NCBI GenBank assembly: GCA_911728435.2
Contig: OU452204.1
Location: 5,456,001 to 5,520,000 of the forward strand
Origin: Apoderus coryli
Lineage: Eukaryota > Arthropoda > Insecta > Coleoptera > Attelabidae
Length of the DNA: 64,000 bases
Direction of reading: 5' to 3'
Shown piece by piece: positions 1 through 11,308 of this stretch. Position 1 is the first letter of the stretch. Each line of letters opens with the position of its first letter. The notes beneath the pieces were generated by a model. It saw nothing but the letters and a program-made list of their open reading frames with translations. It was not told the origin of the DNA and made no database searches. Position numbers and translations under genes: made by a program.

Positions 1-471
1 AATGTCTTTTATTTGGAATGGTATACAAATTTAGAAAGTGCAAAGACAATCAGTTTCATGTTTTGGAGGATTGAGATAAGAGCTACATGTGTGTTGGCCG
101 CTGTAGCTCTAAAAATGTTAGGAGCACCTGTGATTCCTGTCTGAAGGGCAGCGCAAGTGTTTCAATTGCATTCATTGCACAAAAAGGGATAGACTAACCA
201 CTTAAAAAGCTGGGCAAAAATTATATTTGGCTCAGAATTCTTCTCAACAATACAAACAACAAAAATGACTTACAAATTAAATTTTAAAAGGTTTAACACT
301 ACGACACATTTCTTTAAAATCATAAATTTTGGGTATTTTTCCTGAGTATTTATCCCGAGTAAGTGGGTATTTCTATCAACAGCAAACGCAGCGCAAAAAG
401 CGTAAAATTAATACCTTACATGAAATATGTACAGAAAAATGAGGGAAACGCTACATAATGTTTCGATTATA

Positions 472-560
472 CAGGGTGAGTCACGAAGGTGATAACTTCT
501 TATAGGAAAACCATTTTTTTTAATTATGCAAATCAATTGTGATATTGTAAAAGTAGTGTC
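472..560 (+). repeat. Orphan DNA-transposon terminus (Tc1/mariner-like)
   Basis: After a TA at 470-471 the sequence begins CAGGGTGAGTCACGAAGG, the style of Tc1/mariner-type inverted termini seen elsewhere in this window. I could not find the matching opposite end nearby, so it is probably a truncated MITE. Nothing else is recognisable in bases 1-640. Confidence 0.3.
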
Positions 561-647
561 TATTATAATAGGTGAACAACCAAGTGTGAGATATTAAAAT
601 AATGTTTTTTAATGTTAGTGTTTGATAGTATATTTCGATAACACATA

Positions 648-935
648 AATCTGTTATGTCACCTCAAATCTTTCCCGGCAAGATACAATATAATCTAAAA
701 TATATGACCTGGGTGTTAATGATGGTTTTTGTATCGCATAGTCTGTCCATACATAATAATAATAATTATTATTATCGATATTATTATTATTATTTCCAGT
801 AAACTAACCTAACAAACTAACTACTTTATTCAAAAATTAGAAATTAGAAAAAATTGCAAGAGCTGAGATTTGAACCCAAGACCTTCCGCATGCAAAGAGC
901 GCACCTTACCACTGACGACAACGACCCTTATGCGA
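648..935 (-). repeat. tRNA-derived SINE, copy A
   Basis: On the minus strand a tRNA-like head (about 935 to 855) has an A-box-like AGTGGTAAGG stretch, a TGC anticodon-like loop and a B box GGGTTCAAATC. It resembles tRNA-Ala but is too decayed to be a gene. It is followed by an AT-rich body with an ATT/AAT microsatellite and then GGTCATATATTTTAG and a CGGGAAAG segment. The same head-plus-body order recurs on the plus strand at 1862-2105, and the body alone near 8765-8925. A shared head and body at three loci argues for a SINE rather than a tRNA gene. Confidence 0.6.
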
Positions 936-1231
936 ATCACGGCCGATATATATCTATAAGAGGTTCTAATTTACTTAAGATAAGTTTTGAGTAAAATGCG
1001 ATTGACATTTTTGTGTTTAGTAAAACTATGTTTTGTAATTTGTGACAAAATATGTATTTAATTTTAAACCTTCTGACATAACTCTATTAATCTATATAAA
1101 GTAGTACAAAAATATATTAGCGAAAACAAATGTTTGGCTTAGAACTATTCACTCATGCAATTTCTAAACGTAAATTTGTAACTTAGAACTTAACTTACTC
1201 TTATATTCAAGAGAAAATTTAATTTAAGTCA

Positions 1232-2400
1232 CGTATCTTCATCACCTGAAGAGTTTAATGCGACTTCTTCCTTAGACCGCAAATTTTTGTAAAATTCCTG
1301 CATAATTGTAGTAGGCTTTAAATTTTTTCTATACTCAAAGGGTTTCTATAATGGAATTCGTCATTATCCCTTAACCCCCTGGCAATTCTTGCAGAGATCT
1401 TGTTAATAAAAATAAATGGAAACTCATGATCCGAAAGTTTTTCTTTAGAAAAAATTCGGGCAGGATCTGCCTTTATATATTGCCATTTTATTTTCAGCCA
1501 ATTGACAGTTTCTCCTATCTCATTTTTGTTTCGATTTTTACTTTCCCGCAAAGGGAAAGTATTGGGAACGCGCTAAAAAAATGTTGAGATAAAGACTGAT
1601 ATAACCATTTTGAAGTGGGTAGTCCTAGGATTAAAGCGTTAGATTTTGGTTGAAATCGCTTACGCCCTGTCATAGGGGTGGACACAACCCGGGTCGAGTG
1701 ATACATCATCTTAAAGCACTTTTTATCTGCTTTATAGCGGTAGGTCAGTTTTGATCTTTGCCACCATAATTCTCGAGAAAATAGCGTTTAAAATGTCAGC
1801 AGTTAGTTAGTTGGAATGTATATATAAATATAACAAATAAAAGACAATATTTTTTGCCAGGTCTCTCTTGGGTGATTAGCTTCGCGTGCGGAAGGTTACG
1901 GGTTCAAGTCCTTGCTGTGGCAATACTTTTTTCTAATTTTTGTATAAAGTTTGTTACGTTAGTTTATTGGGAATCATGAACAGAATACAATTATATAATA
2001 ATAATAATTAAAATTCTGTTTCGATACGCAGGTCATATATTTTTGATTATATTATAACTTGTCGGGAAAGTTTTGCGGTGACAACCGATTTTTTATCACC
2101 ATGGACGAGAAATGTCTAAAATTTAAAAAGTGATCAAAATTAAGTTCAACTATTTTGGAGAGCAATTTTATATTTTTGGCGTTTGTATACAGTTGAATGC
2201 AAACCCTCAGGCATAACAATATCAATTTTGGCGCCCTTGGCCTCAACGATAGAATGAACGCTATCACATTCCATTTCAGAATGGCTAGATACCATGAATC
2301 TTTGTAACCTTAAAAAATCACACCTCTGTTCCGTTAGAAATGGCTTTTTTTTATTTCCGTCAAACCTAATAATTTGTTGTTTTATTAGCACATAATAGCA
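1232..2400 (-). pseudogene. DUF7869-like protein remnant, split by a SINE
   Basis: Two minus-strand segments look like pieces of one protein. The first (about 2391 to 2146) contains MVSSHSEMECDSVHS, resembling a conserved motif of insect proteins labelled DUF7869. The second (about 1551 to 1232) contains VNWLKIKW, then LLQLCR, and in a shifted frame EFYKNLRSKEEVAL with an acidic tail, resembling the C-terminus of the same family. The roughly 590 bases between them hold SINE copy B in opposite orientation. Function of the family is unknown; such genes are common in repeat-rich insect genomes. Frameshifts and the insertion make this a pseudogene. The family assignment is from memory of the motifs and is moderately sure. 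Confidence 0.5.
1862..2105 (+). repeat. tRNA-derived SINE, copy B
   Basis: The head carries GCGTGCGGAAGG and the B box GGGTTCAAGTCC. It is followed by a body that matches copy A in inverted orientation: a CTAATTTTTGTATAAAG stretch, GTTACGTTAGTTTATTGG, an AAT microsatellite, GCAGGTCATATATTTTTG and a CGGGAAAG segment. It sits inside the DUF7869-like remnant. Confidence 0.6.
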
Positions 2401-2634
2401 CCGGGGTTAAAGTAGCAAAACTGAAGTCATTACCATTGGAACACTCATTTCATTCGTTGTTTTTCTGGTTTTGTGCTAGCTCAGCTAATAATAATTTGCT
2501 TCTTGATCTCATTTTTAATTAAAAGGAAAATATAATTTCCCCCAATTAATACCTTCTTAACTTAATTGTATACAATTTATATTTAAAAAAATGGAAAATG
2601 TATTTTTGTTATCGATTTCTAAGCAGTATTGTTA

Positions 2635-3233
2635 TGGCGGGATAAACCAAATTGTGCTTAGGCGGCGGCATACACAGTCTGCTCCCCGCCAACTCGTGCC
2701 GCGCGTGTAGCGGGACTACACTGCTGCGGCCAAGAAATAGATTTGATCATCAGTCTATAATAAAATGTACGACGTAATATTTTTAATTTTTCGTTTAATT
2801 TCTGATTTTTCTATCTGCATCGCTCTTGATATATTCATAAGCGAATTGTGACCCTTATTTCTGTGTTTATACCATTCATTTTTGGGGTTCCATAAATTAG
2901 TCTCGTTTTTGTAAAGTTCAGTTAACTGAATCACTTTATTCTCGGCCCATTCGAGTACAATATTCTCACTATTTTCTTCCTCCTAATAACCTGAACGAAA
3001 TTGACACAACCGTCTTATACGAGGTTTAAAACTGAACTGAACACATACAAGTTGCAGTTTGCTTAAAATTCCTTTGATCTGTACCGACATTTGGCCGAAA
3101 GAAAAACAATGACGCCGGCTCATGCCGCCGTCTTTCGGTTGCCGCAAGCAGCAAACTTTTTAAGCAACCTACCAGGCAACTCAACCCGGCGGCACAGGAC
3201 GCCGGGCTAGCACAATTTGGTGTAGTCCCGCCA
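2635..3233 (-). mobile_element. PIF/Harbinger-like non-autonomous element, copy 1
   Basis: The inverted termini begin TGGCGGGA and end TCCCGCCA, flanked on both sides by TTA (2632-2634 and 3234-3236), the 3-bp TWA-type target duplication expected of PIF/Harbinger. Subterminal regions are markedly GC-richer than the surroundings (GGCGGCGGCATAC, GCCGCGCGTGTAGCGGG). The interior contains a MADF-domain coding remnant on the minus strand and no recognisable DDE nuclease. A sister copy lies 245 bp downstream. Confidence 0.65.
2785..2975 (-). pseudogene. MADF-domain fragment in Harbinger copy 1
   Basis: The minus strand reads an open stretch with ELYKNETNLWNPKNEWY, then RNKGHNSLMNISRAMQ and IEKSEIKRKIKNIT, which fits the first half of a MADF (Myb/SANT-like) DNA-binding domain. 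In PIF/Harbinger elements a Myb/SANT-like or MADF protein accompanies the nuclease and helps it bind DNA and enter the nucleus. The domain is cut short by an internal deletion relative to copy 2, so it lacks the KWFAY half. It has no in-frame stop over this part, unlike copy 2. Confidence 0.6.
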
Positions 3234-3477
3234 TTATACCTATACGTGCATCTTGGAATTTTAGTTATTTCTGTATTATGTAAAAACAAAGCAAGATACA
3301 ACGTACAGTTTCGTTTATGTCCTGAATTAAATATATAAATTAAATTGTCGTAACACCCCATAGTTTTGTATATCAAAATATGCCAGCATTAATTTTCAGG
3401 ATTGGCTATTTCGTGTCCTCAGGAATTTAAGTTTTTCTTTCGAATAGTGGGTTACAGCACTTCGTTATGGACGGACT

Positions 3478-4397
3478 ACACCACATTGCGCTAAGCCGGC
3501 GGCATACGCGGGCTGCCCGGCGTCCAGGTTGCACAAATCTGCCGCGTGTAACGGTACTACACTGCTGCGGCCAAAAATAGATTTGATAATCAGTCTTTAA
3601 TAAAATGTACGACCAAGAACATGTCTTGCTGCCATATTTAGCATTAGATTGGCAAGATAAATATTCCTAAGCTATTTATGTAATATTTATAAGCAATATA
3701 ATATAATAATTGTGTTCTTTCTTCAACATGTAATGTAAAATAGTACGCGATTATTGAAAATAAAAAGCAGTTTAGGAAACTTACGTTTAAATTATCCCTA
3801 GTTGCACGTGGTGTATTTTTATCGGCTAAGAATAGCAGGTGCTGATAAGCAAACCATTTTGTTTTATATATTTCTTACGATCCAGAGCCAGATTTTTTCG
3901 TTTCCAATTTTTTCTTCTCTTTATAGAATCGACCAGTAAAATTTTTAGTTTTTCGTTCAATTTCTGATTTTTCTATCTGCATCGCTCTTGATATATTCAT
4001 TAGTGAATCGTGACGCTTATTTCTGTTTTTAAACCATTATTTTTGGGGGTTCCATAAATTACTCTCGTTTTTGTAAAGATCAATTAACTGAATCTCGTTA
4101 TTCTCGGTTCATTCGACTTCAATATTTTCACTATTTTCTTGGTCCATTGTTTACAACAAATAATAACCTGAAGGAAATTCACACAACCGTCTTCTACGAG
4201 GTATAAAGCTGAACTGAACACATACAAGTTGCAGTTTGCTTAAAATTCCTTTGATCTGTACCGACATTTGGCCGAAAGAAAAAAAATGGCGCCGTCTTTC
4301 GGTTACCGCAAGCGGCAAACTTTTTACGCAACCTACCAGGCAACTCAACCCGGCGGCATAGGACGCCGACCTAGCACAATTTGGTGTAGTCCCGCCA
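3478..4397 (-). mobile_element. PIF/Harbinger-like non-autonomous element, copy 2
   Basis: The left end TGGACGGACTACACC and right end GGTGTAGTCCCGCCA are inverted relatives of copy 1 termini. The flanks are TTA (3475-3477) and TAA (4398-4400), so the duplication is imperfect. It is about 320 bp longer than copy 1 because it retains the middle of the MADF gene. Homology with copy 1 runs through both ends and the shared interior. Confidence 0.65.
3786..4147 (-). pseudogene. MADF-domain accessory protein of Harbinger copy 2
   Basis: Reading minus from ATG 4147-4145: an acidic N-terminus, LIDLYKNESNLWNP, NKRHDSLMNISRAMQ, a lysine-rich helix, then KTKWFAYQHLLFL and DKNTPRAT. This is the layout of a MADF domain. 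Three in-frame stops break it: after the first dozen residues, after LWNPQK, and before the KWFAY segment. The frame runs to AAC|GTAAGT near 3786, which looks like a splice donor. No nuclease partner is present in the element, so it would depend on a relative elsewhere. Confidence 0.6.
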
Positions 4398-4400
4398 TAA

Positions 4401-5457
4401 GAAAGTACACTCAATTAGGAGTCAACGACGTTTCGCGGCATTATTTCCGCTTTCTCAAGCTAAAATTTTTATAATAAAATTATAAAATTTGTCAGAAACA
4501 TGGAGACAGTCACCAAAATTACAAACAATTCAAAATTACAAAATCATAATTCAACAATCATAAAAATTACTCAAAACATTACACAGTTAGTAATTACCTT
4601 CTTCCAGTTAGAATGTACAATTAAAACTATTAGATTTCATTTTTGTATACAAAGAGAGCATTTATAAAATGATACTATATACAATTAGTGATCTATTCTA
4701 ACTAAATTAAAACATCAAACAATTCCTCCAAAAACGATGGAATATATACATTTTAGTAAGTAAAAACGATTTTTTTATTTCACTTTTATTATCAGACGAA
4801 CACAAAATTATAATAAAAACTACCACTACAAGTGGACGTACAATCACAGGGACGGATCACTGTTGCTAATCTATGGTGGTCTACATTCTTTGTACTTATT
4901 GATTTAGTTAATATATAAATTAAAATTAAGCGAGTCAGTCCTCAAATTAACTGTTTCCTAAAGTGTAATATCACTCACTGATCTTGCGTTTATGAAAATT
5001 GATTTCTTTGTCCAGAATCTTGACATCGTCAAAATTAAAACGAATGGCCATTGTCGAAGTGGTGTTGAACTAGATTTAAATTATTAATTCCAAATGAAAT
5101 ATTTGTCTAATTTCAATATTCAAAATGGGCATAATTTCATAAGGAGACATTTTTCGAAATTTTGGCATAAGTGGTTTTCGTCTTATTTTGGGTCGTAGAT
5201 TCTACCTCCAAAGGGTGGGGAATTTTTTTTGAGACATCCTGTAGACATGTATCGCGATTTAAGTTTATTGGTAGTTTTTTACCACCAAATATCGTGATTG
5301 GTCAAAACCATATACGTGATAAGAATGTATTATGGCTGATACCCTATTTCTATAATAACAATGAGAGGCGAATGTGGCCAAGAAAGACAGAAGGAATAAT
5401 GAAAGTGGCACATGTTTGTCCGTTGGACAAGAGTGCTCTTTTTGAGCCGATTTAGGA
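4401..5457. other. No gene recognised
   Basis: AT-rich sequence with no convincing coding region. The stretch around 5200-5250 resembles a generic insect transposon end (a run of T followed by GAGACATCCTGTAGACA) but has no partner that I could find. Confidence 0.4.
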
Positions 5458-5560
5458 TTGTATATTTCAATTGTTTGTATCTTTGCCTCCGACCACATGT
5501 TCAATTGAGCGATCATTTAGCACATTGAGACTGGGCGCCTATTGCCGAGCATAAGAGAAG
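5458..5560 (+). pseudogene. hAT transposase C-terminal (dimerisation) fragment
   Basis: The plus strand reads LPPTTCSIERSFSTLR followed by LGAYCRA and a stop, then HIAEVAIPFF in the same region. This is the conserved C-terminal hAT dimerisation signature (cysteine, then E-R-x-F-S and an L-R motif). Only about 35 residues are recognisable; upstream there is no readable RNase H-like core. It is a relic. Confidence 0.55.
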
Positions 5561-6489
5561 AGGATCACTCACATCGCTGAAGTGGCCATTCCCTTCTTTG
5601 AATTTCTCCTACGATGAAAAATCAGTATTCTCGAATATAATAGAAACGATGTGACCGTGATGTGATCGTGGAATAAACTGTGCAGCGTTCTCAACTCGTT
5701 TTATACAAAAAGCCATTAATTTCATGTGTAAAACGAAAATTTTTTTTAAAAAAACCTTGTTTTAGCGTAGCGTAAATATTATGTTTTAAATTATTTTAAC
5801 TAGGTAGGTATGCAAATGTAGCGAAGAAGTTTCGTAAATTGTTTTTCTCATAGTTTTTACTGTGCGAAATAATAAAATTTTAAGGCCAAATTTCACGTAA
5901 ATAATAAAATAAGAGTTTAAATTGGATTAGTAACGTGGATTGAACTTGTATTTCACAAATAATTTTAAATGAGTACCTAATTCCCAAAGAAAAATAGTGA
6001 ATTTTATTAGTACATGCACCAAAGATAATTTTGGTCGGCTTCACGAATAATAATTATTAGTAGTTATCTAAAAAAATATACTTGCTATGTTGTATGTCAA
6101 CATTATAGTACATATTTATTTATTAAGAATTGAACAAATTTTTACTTCAATACTTATCCCAGACACCTAGCCTTATGGGGCGAATTCAATTAGGGTATGG
6201 GTCAAGTCCTTGTCTAAGTTAATAAATATTTGATCATGTAAGTCTATAGCATTTAATCAGTTCAGTTAACGTGCGGATGATGGTTTTCTTGTTCCTCTGC
6301 ATCTATAATCAATCCAATAGGTATAATTCTGTTATATTAGCTACCAAGCAAGGCGTACTAACTAGTAAATTATACCTTGAAGAGGTATAGAATTATGTCA
6401 TATACTACCACTCTTCCATCCATCCTTAAATTAATATGGAAACTACTACTTAAACATAAATATGTAAGTACTAATGCACGAAATGTGAG
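5561..6489. other. No gene recognised
   Basis: AT-rich sequence without coding or repeat structure that I can support. Confidence 0.35.
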
Positions 6490-6712
6490 GTTAGAAACCA
6501 CCGAAATTAAATATTGCGCAAACTCGAATTGCGTTCTCTCAGGAGAACCGTCTGTTCCCTCGTAAAATAGCAAGAGAAGTGTGTTCTTTTGTTGCGACAT
6601 GATGTGAACGGTCACATAAACTCGAGAACACGGTTTAATGCTTTTCGAGAGAACTGACGTCACGTTTCTCATGAGAACAGTCTATCACGATTTCGAGAAT
6701 ACGGCCCCTTAA
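6490..6712. repeat. MITE-like block of GAGAAC/GTTCTC palindromes
   Basis: Within 220 bp the sequence repeatedly uses GTTCTC/GAGAAC in near-palindromes: GTTCTCTCAGGAGAAC, CTCGAGAACACGG, TTTCTCATGAGAAC and TCGAGAATACGG. It ends with GAATACGGCCCCTTA. This pattern is typical of a foldback-like MITE end. No opposite terminus or target duplication was identified. Confidence 0.35.
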
Positions 6713-6991
6713 GGCTAACGTCTACAATGACGGAAATTAATTAAAACAAACAAAGAAAATATTCTCTGCAATGTTATTGATATTTCCGGTTCTGAAATTT
6801 GAAACTTCTCTTCACGTAGTTTTGTGATAAGGCTAATTTGTTTTTCTTTTTATTTTTTATCAACATATTTATTTTTATGTATTTGTTTTTAGTTTGAATA
6901 ATATGTATTATTTTTTCTTTGTAGTTTACTCATATTTTTGGTGATACTCTGTTTTGTTTATGGTGAATTTATCTGTTTTTGGAGCAAAATA

Positions 6992-7138
6992 CAGGATGTT
7001 CCGCTTGAATTATGACATATTGATACAGGTGACAGAACAATTAATTTTAGGATGAAAAGCTTTCATAGGTCCGCAAATATTTGATAACTATCAAATATTA
7101 ATTATCAAATTGTCATAGTATACATGTAAAACATCCTG
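6992..7138. mobile_element. 147-bp TA-flanked MITE
   Basis: CAGGATGTT at 6992-7000 is matched by inverted AACATCCTG at 7130-7138, and both ends are flanked by TA (6990-6991, 7139-7140). The interior is AT-rich and non-coding. Short termini and TA flanks fit a Tc1/mariner-type MITE. Confidence 0.55.
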
Positions 7139-8001
7139 TATATTTTTCTTCCTTTATACTGCCTATTTATATCCCCCTCCCCTGGAAATTTCTATAAAGA
7201 CGCCTATGCTACACAGTGTAGTAACTAAAGGAACTATTATAATCAGGAACCAGTTATGGGAAATTCCCAAAACCTGTGCCCGATCTATGTAAAATAAAAA
7301 AATTTAGAAAATGAGAGGAATTATTGGTTTCCAACTGGTGGTTCAAAATTAAGTTAAAATAATTTTAATTCTTATTATAACTTAATTTTAAATGAACAGT
7401 TAGAAACCAATTCTTTTCCTGTTTTACCTGTTGTGTTTTTATGATATCGATGGGGCACAGGTGTTGAGAAATTCCCATCCCTTTTACCTGATTCTATTAG
7501 TTTCTTTAGCTTAGGTAAAATTTTGTAAAAGTTATTTAGTTATTAGTTATGACACTACATCTGAAGAAGTTACTGTATCTGTTATATAAATTTTAATAAA
7601 ACAAGTTTTAAACGTTTGTTTATTACACTAAAAAATTATTCGAAACATTTGGTGTAACTCAAATAACATAACAATTACAGTAAGTAAAATGAAATATTTA
7701 ATTGATAATAATTAATTTGAAGATTTAATATTTATATATTTTTTACCAAAATAAATTAATGATGTGTTGTAAATGGATTGGTTGATTTATAATTCATTCT
7801 ACGTTTTAGTTGTTTATGTCGTGTATTGTTATGAAAAGAAAAACTTGTTGTAGATGTATAAATTTGACTAGTTTCGAGGGTGGGTATTCTGACACCGATT
7901 AACTTTTTAATGTATTAAAAAAAAAGAGAAAAAACAAAGCAAAACTGTGAGTTTGTCCATTTCTGTCTTGATGTTTTATTGATGTCTGTTTTACAATTTT
8001 G
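7139..8001. other. No gene recognised
   Basis: Non-coding AT-rich sequence. Around 7310-7400 there is a loose inverted similarity (GAAACCAAT / ATTGGTTTC arms), possibly an old MITE. Confidence 0.3.
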
Positions 8002-8040
8002 TAGCCTGAAGATGCAATTAAATATTGCGAAACGTCGCTA
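8002..8040 (+). ncRNA. Hammerhead ribozyme-like motif
   Basis: Core CTGAAGA at 8006-8012, one extra T, stem II GCAAT/ATTGC closing TAAAT, GAAA at 8029-8032, then C and the NUH triplet GTC at 8034-8036. Stem I is TAGC (8002-8005) with GCTA (8037-8040), a 4-bp perfect pairing on both sides of the core. This is the type I layout with an almost absent stem III described for Penelope-like elements and retrozymes. The extra base between the core and stem II is unlike the textbook consensus; activity is unknown. Confidence 0.5.
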
Positions 8041-8764
8041 AAGAAACAAAAACTGTAGTTTCTCTAGGTCCTAAAACAAACAAGATTCCTACATAAAAAT
8101 AATACGAAGGACGAGAGTTATCCACTAATATTTATATTTTCGTCAAATTAGCGTTACTAAATTACTTATATATTCCTTGAAATTAAACATGCTATTGGGA
8201 ATTTCGGGTCAAATTTTCAGATTACAAGTAGGTATAGTGTGTCGGTATATAACTAAATGACTATTTTTATATAAACTAACATAATATTCTATATTATATA
8301 GCCTTTGAAAATGGATGGGTTAGATCTATTATGTTTAAACACTTACCATTTATCTTTTGCTATATATACTTGAAGGCAAAAAAACACACTTAACAATATT
8401 TTAAAACGCAGAATATTTAAATTAATTAATAACTAATTATTCGAGATTTTAATTAAATTTGTATAAATCTTGTAATCTTTAACACTTCTCTGTGCGACAC
8501 AATGTCTGGCTGCAACTAAAATGAATGATGTCGGGCACACTAGACATACAGGTACCAAACTTTATTATTATTATTGAAAAGTTTATTGTCAGTAGAACAT
8601 CTTAATATTTCTGAGAAGCAGGTAAATACCTGGTAATACAACTTTTTTTACAAAAGGGGTGAAAAATATTTATAGCACCTGTTCAATATAGTTATGTACT
8701 GTAGTCGTTAAGCAATGTTCACACTATCACAATATAGAGCGGCATCTCCAACTTGAGAAAAAAA
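8041..8764. other. No gene recognised
   Basis: Downstream of the ribozyme-like motif; AT-rich and non-coding, with no further structure that I can support. Confidence 0.3.
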
Positions 8765-8925
8765 ATCCGGTTCCCGACATGAAATATAATATAATTATAT
8801 GACCTGCGTAACGAAACAGAATTTTAATAATAATTATTATAATTGTATTATTTTCATTATTTCCAATAAACTAACGTAACAAACACTACTTTATTCAAAA
8901 ATTAAAAAAACAACATTTGTGTCAA
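8765..8925 (-). repeat. SINE copy C, body only
   Basis: The minus strand matches the body of SINE copies A and B: TTTTTGAATAAAGTAG, GTTACGTTAGTTTATTGG, an AAT microsatellite, TCTGTTTCGTTACGCAGG and TCATATAATTATATT. The tRNA-like head is missing. Confidence 0.5.
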
Positions 8926-9596
8926 AAATGTGATAAAATACAGTTTTTTCTACACGTTTTCGAGAAATTCGAGTTTGAAAATTTTATGACCAAACTGGTC
9001 ATTAGTACACATCATTAATAACATTTTGGAAAACTTAAACGTTAGCAAACTGTATTTCAGTATGAAAATAAACTCAACAAAATAAAATAAATTGAACAGA
9101 ATTAATATTTTTAACAAAAATAAGTAATTTTGACAAAATCAATAACAAATAATTATTTTTCACAATGTCCACCATTTGCTGCTATACAATTATTCACTCT
9201 AGAACTAAACGAGCACAATGCGCCTTAGTTTTTCTTCTGCAACAATTTCGTTAAACGCATTACGTATTCTTTCCTGCAGATGCTCGACAGTTTCAATTGG
9301 CACTGTATAAACTTTGTCTTTCACTTGACCCCAGACAGTAAAATCTAAAGGATTTAAGTCAGGAGACCTAGCCGGCCAATTTTTAGGAGCATCATTTCCG
9401 CTTCCTATCCACCGTTCTTCAAAATTTTCGTTTAACCACTGACGACCATGCATAAATCATAAAGAGGTTCGACAAGCCAAGGGAATTTCTTCGATGAATT
9501 TGAAGAGAATTTGCGGCAGAAGATTAAAATACGTTTCTCCAGTTACATTTCTTGGGGAAACGTGATAACCCAGTTGATTTTCTAATCTCTAATCTC

Positions 9597-10169
<573 letters not shown>

Positions 10170-10234
10170 TCTAATGTGGCAGTCTAGTGCCTTGGGTTTA
10201 AGCTCCAAACATGAAGCTTGAGCTTTTTTTAGAA
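10170..10234 (+). pseudogene. trnL2: Mitochondrial tRNA-Leu(UUR) pseudogene
   Basis: Begins TCTAATGTGGCAG and ends TTTTAGA, with a TTTAAGC anticodon loop (anticodon TAA) between cox1 and cox2. The acceptor stem TCTAA/TTAGA still pairs. In pancrustacean mitochondria this tRNA sits exactly here. As a nuclear copy it is presumably non-functional. Confidence 0.85.
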
Positions 10235-10320
10235 ATAGCTACATGAAAATGCACCCTTCTTCAAGATAGAGCATCCCCTCTAATAGAGCTATTAACCTTT
10301 TTCCATGATCACACACTAAT
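10235..10320 (+). pseudogene. cox2: cox2 5' end, mitochondrial pseudogene
   Basis: Starts with ATA and reads, in mitochondrial code, MATWKCTLLQDSASPLMELL then TFFHDHTLM, the N-terminus of cytochrome c oxidase subunit II. It stops at the junction with transposase sequence at about 10320. No damage is visible in these 28 codons apart from the truncation. Confidence 0.85.
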
Positions 10321-11308
10321 AAACATTTACTTTGAAAGGATTTTGATAATGAGTTACTTTTCTTGCATGAGGATTTTCATCAGCCCTCACATGCTCATTA
10401 TGTATGTTGAAAACCCCACTTCTGGTAAATGTCGCTTCGTCTGTGAATATAATGTTAGAAAAAAACAAGGGGTTAGTTCTCTCATATCCAAAAGCCACTG
10501 ACAAAACTCCAGACGATGCGCTGCGGAAAATCTGTTGCTAAAAGATGGGCTTGGCGGTAGTGATAAGGGTACAGTTTTTGTTCTTTTGCAATCCGCCATA
10601 CAACTGAATACGAAATTTGAGTTTGTTGCGCACGTCGTCTTGTGCTAATGTTAGGATTTTCTTCAAAATGATGTAAAATTTGTTCCTCATTTCGTACGTA
10701 TCTAACGGTTCTATTTCTTCCTCGATCAGATTGTAGCGTTTCAGTTTCTCTGGAAATGTTCTTAATCGTCTCAGGGAACTTCAAAATGGTTATATCCGTC
10801 TTTAGCTCAATTTTATTTAACGCGTCCATAATACTATCCCTGTGCGGGAAAGTAAAAATATGAGTGTTCAAGAAAGATTGGCTATGATGCTGATCAGGGT
10901 CTGAATTTATATTATAAAACCGGTAAAAACAAATGTGTTTTATCAACAGTGGCTTTATTATTTTTCAAAATATTTTCCATGAATATTTTCATGCGTTTCA
11001 ACTTAAATGTGCGCAACCGCATTAAGCGTCGAAAGACGTTGACCACATCGTTTGTTTTTGATAATCCTTCAATTCGATGTTTTGAACCCTGATAAAAGTC
11101 ATTAGTAATTTGACTTGATGTATCGAAGCTTCGCATTTCTATGATAAACTGTCAAATAATTCTGACAAAAAAATTAATGTGTACCTACCATCGACGATTG
11201 ATGACGAGCATATACAAAGGATGCAATTTTGTAAGGGCAAAAGCTGGGTATGTTCGTGGGAAAATCGAAAATTTAACGATAATATTAAGGAGTCTAAATA
11301 TGGTATAA

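Noticed and set aside
855..935. tRNA-Ala gene on the minus strand
   Set aside because: Stems do not pair well and the same head is fused to a repeated body at a second locus, so it is a SINE.
4268..4474. 68-residue open frame starting MAERKK
   Set aside because: It runs antisense over the GC-rich terminal repeat of the Harbinger-like element and has no independent support.
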